Below are positions 60,974-64,000 of a stretch of 64,000 nt of DNA, piece after piece (positions within the stretch are counted from its first letter, which is position 1; each line of letters starts with the position of its first letter). The notes beneath the pieces were generated by a model, which had not been told where the DNA came from, ran no database searches, and saw only the letters and a list, made by a program, of their open reading frames with translations. The position numbers and the translations under genes were made by a program. Source of the stretch: Stentor roeselii (taxonomy: Eukaryota; Ciliophora; Heterotrichea; Heterotrichida; Stentoridae); contig RSEH01000263.1 of assembly GCA_006503475.1 (NCBI GenBank), forward strand, positions 1 to 64,000. The letters are read 5' to 3'.

Positions 60974-61660
60974 TTTTCAGTTAGTTTTTAGAATAATTTG
61001 TGTGGAATTAAAGAGGCTCTAATATTCCTGAAAAGATTAACTTGAAAACGAATAAACAAGTAGTTAATACTGAAGATAATTCCAGATGCAGAAAATAATA
61101 AAAAAATTCACAAATCATCAGCTTGAACTTTTAATCAGATTAATATTTAATAAATTTGGAGATTTTCTTTTGAAATTGGCTGATAATTGGTACTGTAATT
61201 ATTAAATAATCAAAGGAAGTAATAGTGAAACAATTATTAACCTCAGATCTTTATATGAAAATTTGCATAAATAACATCTAAGTACTAAATAAAATCTTTG
61301 AGGACTAGAAACTTATGAATTTATTAGTTCGATCCTTATCTTTTTAGATTTTCGAAAATATGAGCAAGCTGATTTTTTTTTTCATTCATTTTAAAATCTA
61401 TATAGTATGACAGTAATTAATTCCATATAAATATTTCTATTTCCTTAAATTAAATCACAGCGTGAAAGCTAAGTAAAGAATGCATTCTAACCACTGATTG
61501 ATTCCCTTTCTAAATCTTATCAGCAGAGAGCATCTTTAAACTCAAATAATTCATAAAACTCTTATATTCATTCATATCATTTTATCAGCCAAACTAAACT
61601 AATTCAACAATTCCAGCAAAACTGTAAGTTTATACATACCTATTCAAAATATCGATTATA
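60974..61660. other. AT-rich intergenic region, no gene seen
   Basis: About 690 bp with only short ORFs and homopolymers. It must hold the pseudokinase promoter. I see no RNA gene, repeat or mobile-element remnant. Confidence 0.5.
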
Positions 61661-63307
61661 ATGGAAGCACTTTTGCTAGAAGATTGTATAGACGAGCTTA
61701 AGTATCTGGGAGGAGAATTAACTAACGATGATCTTGAATCAAAATCATTAAAAGAACTCGAGCAGTACCTTTCTGAGGATAATTCTTTAAATACGCGTGC
61801 ATTATCATCAGCCTATATAATGCTTTATCTCTTCAAACACGAAGTTGACAGCAATACAATTGATCTGCTAGTCCAAATTCATAAATTCATTCGAGGCCGT
61901 CCAGAATATGAGACAAAACTTTATAATTTTTTAGACTCTCTTCTAAGAGAGTGTATCTATGAAGTGAATGATTTAGAAAATCTATACTTTATAAGCAAAA
62001 TATCAGCTGAGATCAAAGCAAGTAACCAAGACTACCTTGAAAGTTTTATCAGTATTGAAAATCAATTCAGTATCATTTTCCAGGGTTTATTCATCGACTT
62101 CTTGAGTAAAAGGTCAGACGAAAAAGCGATTTTTATTTCAAGATACATTTCAAAATTTTCTAAATTAGGCTTTGATATCCAAGAATCAAGTGACTGGTTT
62201 TGCGATAATATTATCGAATTCATTTGTGATAAAAACAAGATAAATGATGATTATGAATGGAACCTGGAGGTGAATATACATAATGACTATAAAATGATTG
62301 AAAATCTGAAAAAGTGCAAACTTTCTGAGAAGAAATATGTAAGACTCAAGAAAATAGAAGATATTTTGAATCGGGTAGAACTGAAGAAAATAATGAATAA
62401 CCAAATTAAACCTTTCTCACAAAAATTATGTAAAAAAACTATTCTAATCGAAGACTTGAACAATATACATTTAATTAGTTATCGCCTGGCTTCAAATGAA
62501 AGCAGCTTTATTACTGCCAGTGTTTATAAGGCATACTACAAAGGAAACGAGGTTTTAGTTAAAGAATATGTAATTAACGATGAAATCATGCTAAAATCTC
62601 AAGAAAGCATACTGAAAACTATAAACTCTGAAATATTGGCATATGAAATACTGGATAAAGTAGCAGATTCAAGTAACTACTTATGTAAATATTATGGCTG
62701 CATCATTGAGGATCATTCTTATTCTATAGTAATCAACTTCTTCAGACAAAACCTGATGCGACTCATGAATGATCCAACTTTCTTAAGCCAACCCTTTGCA
62801 AAGCACAATAATTTCCCTAGGATTGTCAAGACTCTTATTCATTCTTTTGCCCTGATGCATGAAAAAAATATTTATCATGGGAATGTAAGTCCTTATTCTT
62901 TACTTGTAGATGACAATTTGAACTTATGCATTATCGACTCTTCATTTTCTTATATAAGATTTGATGAAATTTCGAAAAATTATTTCACAGGAAATGAATT
63001 TTTTCAAGATAACCAAGGATATGAACCTCCTGAGATGAAAAATAAAGACTCAAATCAAATGAAAGGGACATATGATGTTTATTCACTTGGACTTGTTTTC
63101 TTGCAACTTGCTACTTCAAAAAATGTTGAAGATTTCGAAAATCACCCAGAAAAGTATTATAATGAAGTGGAAAAATTGAATATGCCTTGGTTTGTTTTAT
63201 TACTTAGGAATATGCTGACTAATAAACCTGATGATCGACTTAAATTCCAAGATCTTGCTAGATTCGTTGAAGCTGAGATAACAGAAAATACTACTTTCGA
63301 TGCTTGA
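61661..63307 (+). CDS. Pseudokinase with helical N-terminal region
   Basis: 548 residues. The N-terminal 250 are helical and unassigned. A protein-kinase fold spans about 265-545: the VAIK position reads LVKEYV (Lys kept), the catalytic loop HRDLKPEN reads HGNVSPYSLL (Asp and Asn lost), and DFG reads IIDSSFS (Asp kept, FG lost). The helix F region DVYSLGLVFLQLAT and the final DRLKFQDLARF are normal, so the fold is probably intact but catalysis is unlikely. Codon use is AT-richer than most neighbours. Many catalytically dead kinases exist in ciliates; partner unknown. TGA stop. Confidence 0.8.
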   Translation: MEALLLEDCIDELKYLGGELTNDDLESKSLKELEQYLSEDNSLNTRALSSAYIMLYLFKHEVDSNTIDLLVQIHKFIRGRPEYETKLYNFLDSLLRECIYEVNDLENLYFISKISAEIKASNQDYLESFISIENQFSIIFQGLFIDFLSKRSDEKAIFISRYISKFSKLGFDIQESSDWFCDNIIEFICDKNKINDDYEWNLEVNIHNDYKMIENLKKCKLSEKKYVRLKKIEDILNRVELKKIMNNQIKPFSQKLCKKTILIEDLNNIHLISYRLASNESSFITASVYKAYYKGNEVLVKEYVINDEIMLKSQESILKTINSEILAYEILDKVADSSNYLCKYYGCIIEDHSYSIVINFFRQNLMRLMNDPTFLSQPFAKHNNFPRIVKTLIHSFALMHEKNIYHGNVSPYSLLVDDNLNLCIIDSSFSYIRFDEISKNYFTGNEFFQDNQGYEPPEMKNKDSNQMKGTYDVYSLGLVFLQLATSKNVEDFENHPEKYYNEVEKLNMPWFVLLLRNMLTNKPDDRLKFQDLARFVEAEITENTTFDA

Positions 63308-64000
63308 TCCATACATAGTTTAAACTTAGAATAATTTTAGGTAAAGATATCTTTTGAACGTTGAAGCAAAAAATAAATCACTTTATAGGTTCAATTATTC
63401 TGTATTATAAGCTATATATTTCTTGGCCTATTCCAATTCTGATGAAACAAAATTTATCATGTTTTTTAGGGCTAGTTTTCAATTTTTTTGAGATATTTCA
63501 TTTGTTTTTCAAGGTGAATCAAGATTTTTGCAATAAAGTTCATATATTAGATATCTTCATATATATATTGTAAGGAGTCTTATTTAGGCATAATATGAAA
63601 TGTTGATAAAAATCTTTACTCTTGAGTTTAACCGATTTAGTACAAGAAGTAACCTTGAAATAACCTGTGCATAAGACAGAAATAAAATTTGGTTCTGATA
63701 CTTGGAAACTCTAAATCAAATAATAAAATGAAATTATACAATCTGACCAAGTGATAATTTCACAGCTCATTAAAATTTTCATATATTCGAAGAAATATTG
63801 AACAAAATAAAAATTATTTCTAAAATTCCCAGAATTTACATGATTTCTAAGTAAACAAATATTCTCAAGCATATCAAAACTAATAGTTTCACTCATATTA
63901 TGATAAGAATAACTATCCTTTGATATTTCTCTCGAATGACTTAATTTACTAAGGTTTAGCTATCTAAAATTCCTAAATAATCTAAAGCTTTGATAAAAAA
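63308..64000. other. AT-rich right edge, no gene supported
   Basis: About 690 bp. Two short ORFs (63361-63573 plus; 63711-63896 minus, starting MSETISFDMLENICLL) have AT-biased, low-complexity translations and no recognisable domain. The minus one could be a fragment of a decayed gene. No telomeric repeat at the end. Confidence 0.45.

Noticed and set aside
63711-63896. 61-codon minus-strand ORF near the right edge
   Set aside because: AT-biased, no domain, no flanking intron to extend it; could be a decayed fragment but not supportable as a gene.
1-64000. tRNA, rRNA, CRISPR array, transposase or telomere
   Set aside because: Intergenic regions were read for tRNA box B-like sequence, regular spaced repeats, transposase-like ORFs and terminal repeats; none was found by eye. 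A covariance-model search would be needed to exclude small RNAs.

Overview
The window looks like macronuclear DNA of a heterotrich ciliate, most probably Stentor (S. coeruleus or a close relative). Three things support this. The genes are densely packed on both strands with AT-rich spacers. TAA, TAG and TGA all act as stops, so the code is standard (TGA ends the genes closing at 38071, 60973 and 63307). Seven introns could be placed, each exactly 15 nt long, starting GTAA, ending TAG or CAG, with an invariant A at position 10. The gene content is also ciliate-like: a P-type-ATPase/guanylyl cyclase, an ion-channel-like cyclase fusion, a four-domain PKG, CFAP52, an Sfi1-like protein, and MORN and kelch proteins.

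Left end (1-4.6 kb): a tandem duplication of a two-gene unit, a SABATH-like carboxyl methyltransferase facing a rhomboid protease. Both methyltransferase copies look intact (the first is cut by the window edge). The first rhomboid copy is a decayed pseudogene split by about 1.15 kb of AT-rich DNA. 5-9.5 kb: Skp1, a voltage-sensor/cyclase fusion and a coiled-coil protein. 9.7-16 kb: CFAP52, an acylated ankyrin protein, a pseudo-protease/kelch fusion and two small unknowns. 16-24 kb: HSP110 behind a textbook heat-shock element, a noncanonical poly(A) polymerase, an ERK7/8-type MAPK, a hidden 51-residue RPL39 gene and a TBC Rab-GAP. 24-32 kb: a Tudor/MBT-like protein, the lariat debranching enzyme DBR1, a Cys-rich protein, a histidine phosphatase, an Sfi1-like protein, a kelch protein and an Alba-RGG protein. 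32-42 kb: a small unknown, a hidden VMA21-like gene, a DUF726 hydrolase, PI4K-beta, RPS7, an MFS carrier, a tiny helical protein, a J-like protein and a Lys-rich protein. 42-53 kb: an AGC kinase, a coiled-coil protein, a FAM13-like protein, a membrane protein, PKG, MBF1, an NT-C2 protein, a B-box-like protein, a PB1-kelch protein and a MORN protein. 53-64 kb: a giant guanylyl cyclase, a choline/ethanolamine kinase and a pseudokinase.

Functional themes: cyclic-nucleotide signalling (two cyclases and a PKG), cilium and basal-body biology (CFAP52, Sfi1-like, ERK7/8, MORN), and membrane-anchored signalling (several proteins begin Met-Gly and look N-myristoylated). No tRNA, rRNA, CRISPR array, telomere or transposase was recognised.

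The most notable genome-level signals are these: start codons of divergent genes only 4-11 bp apart; same-strand genes only 2-16 nt apart; promoter tracts almost free of G on the coding strand; a G-quadruplex-capable homopurine tract upstream of the Alba-RGG gene; and genes so short or so intron-interrupted that simple ORF calling misses them (RPL39, VMA21).
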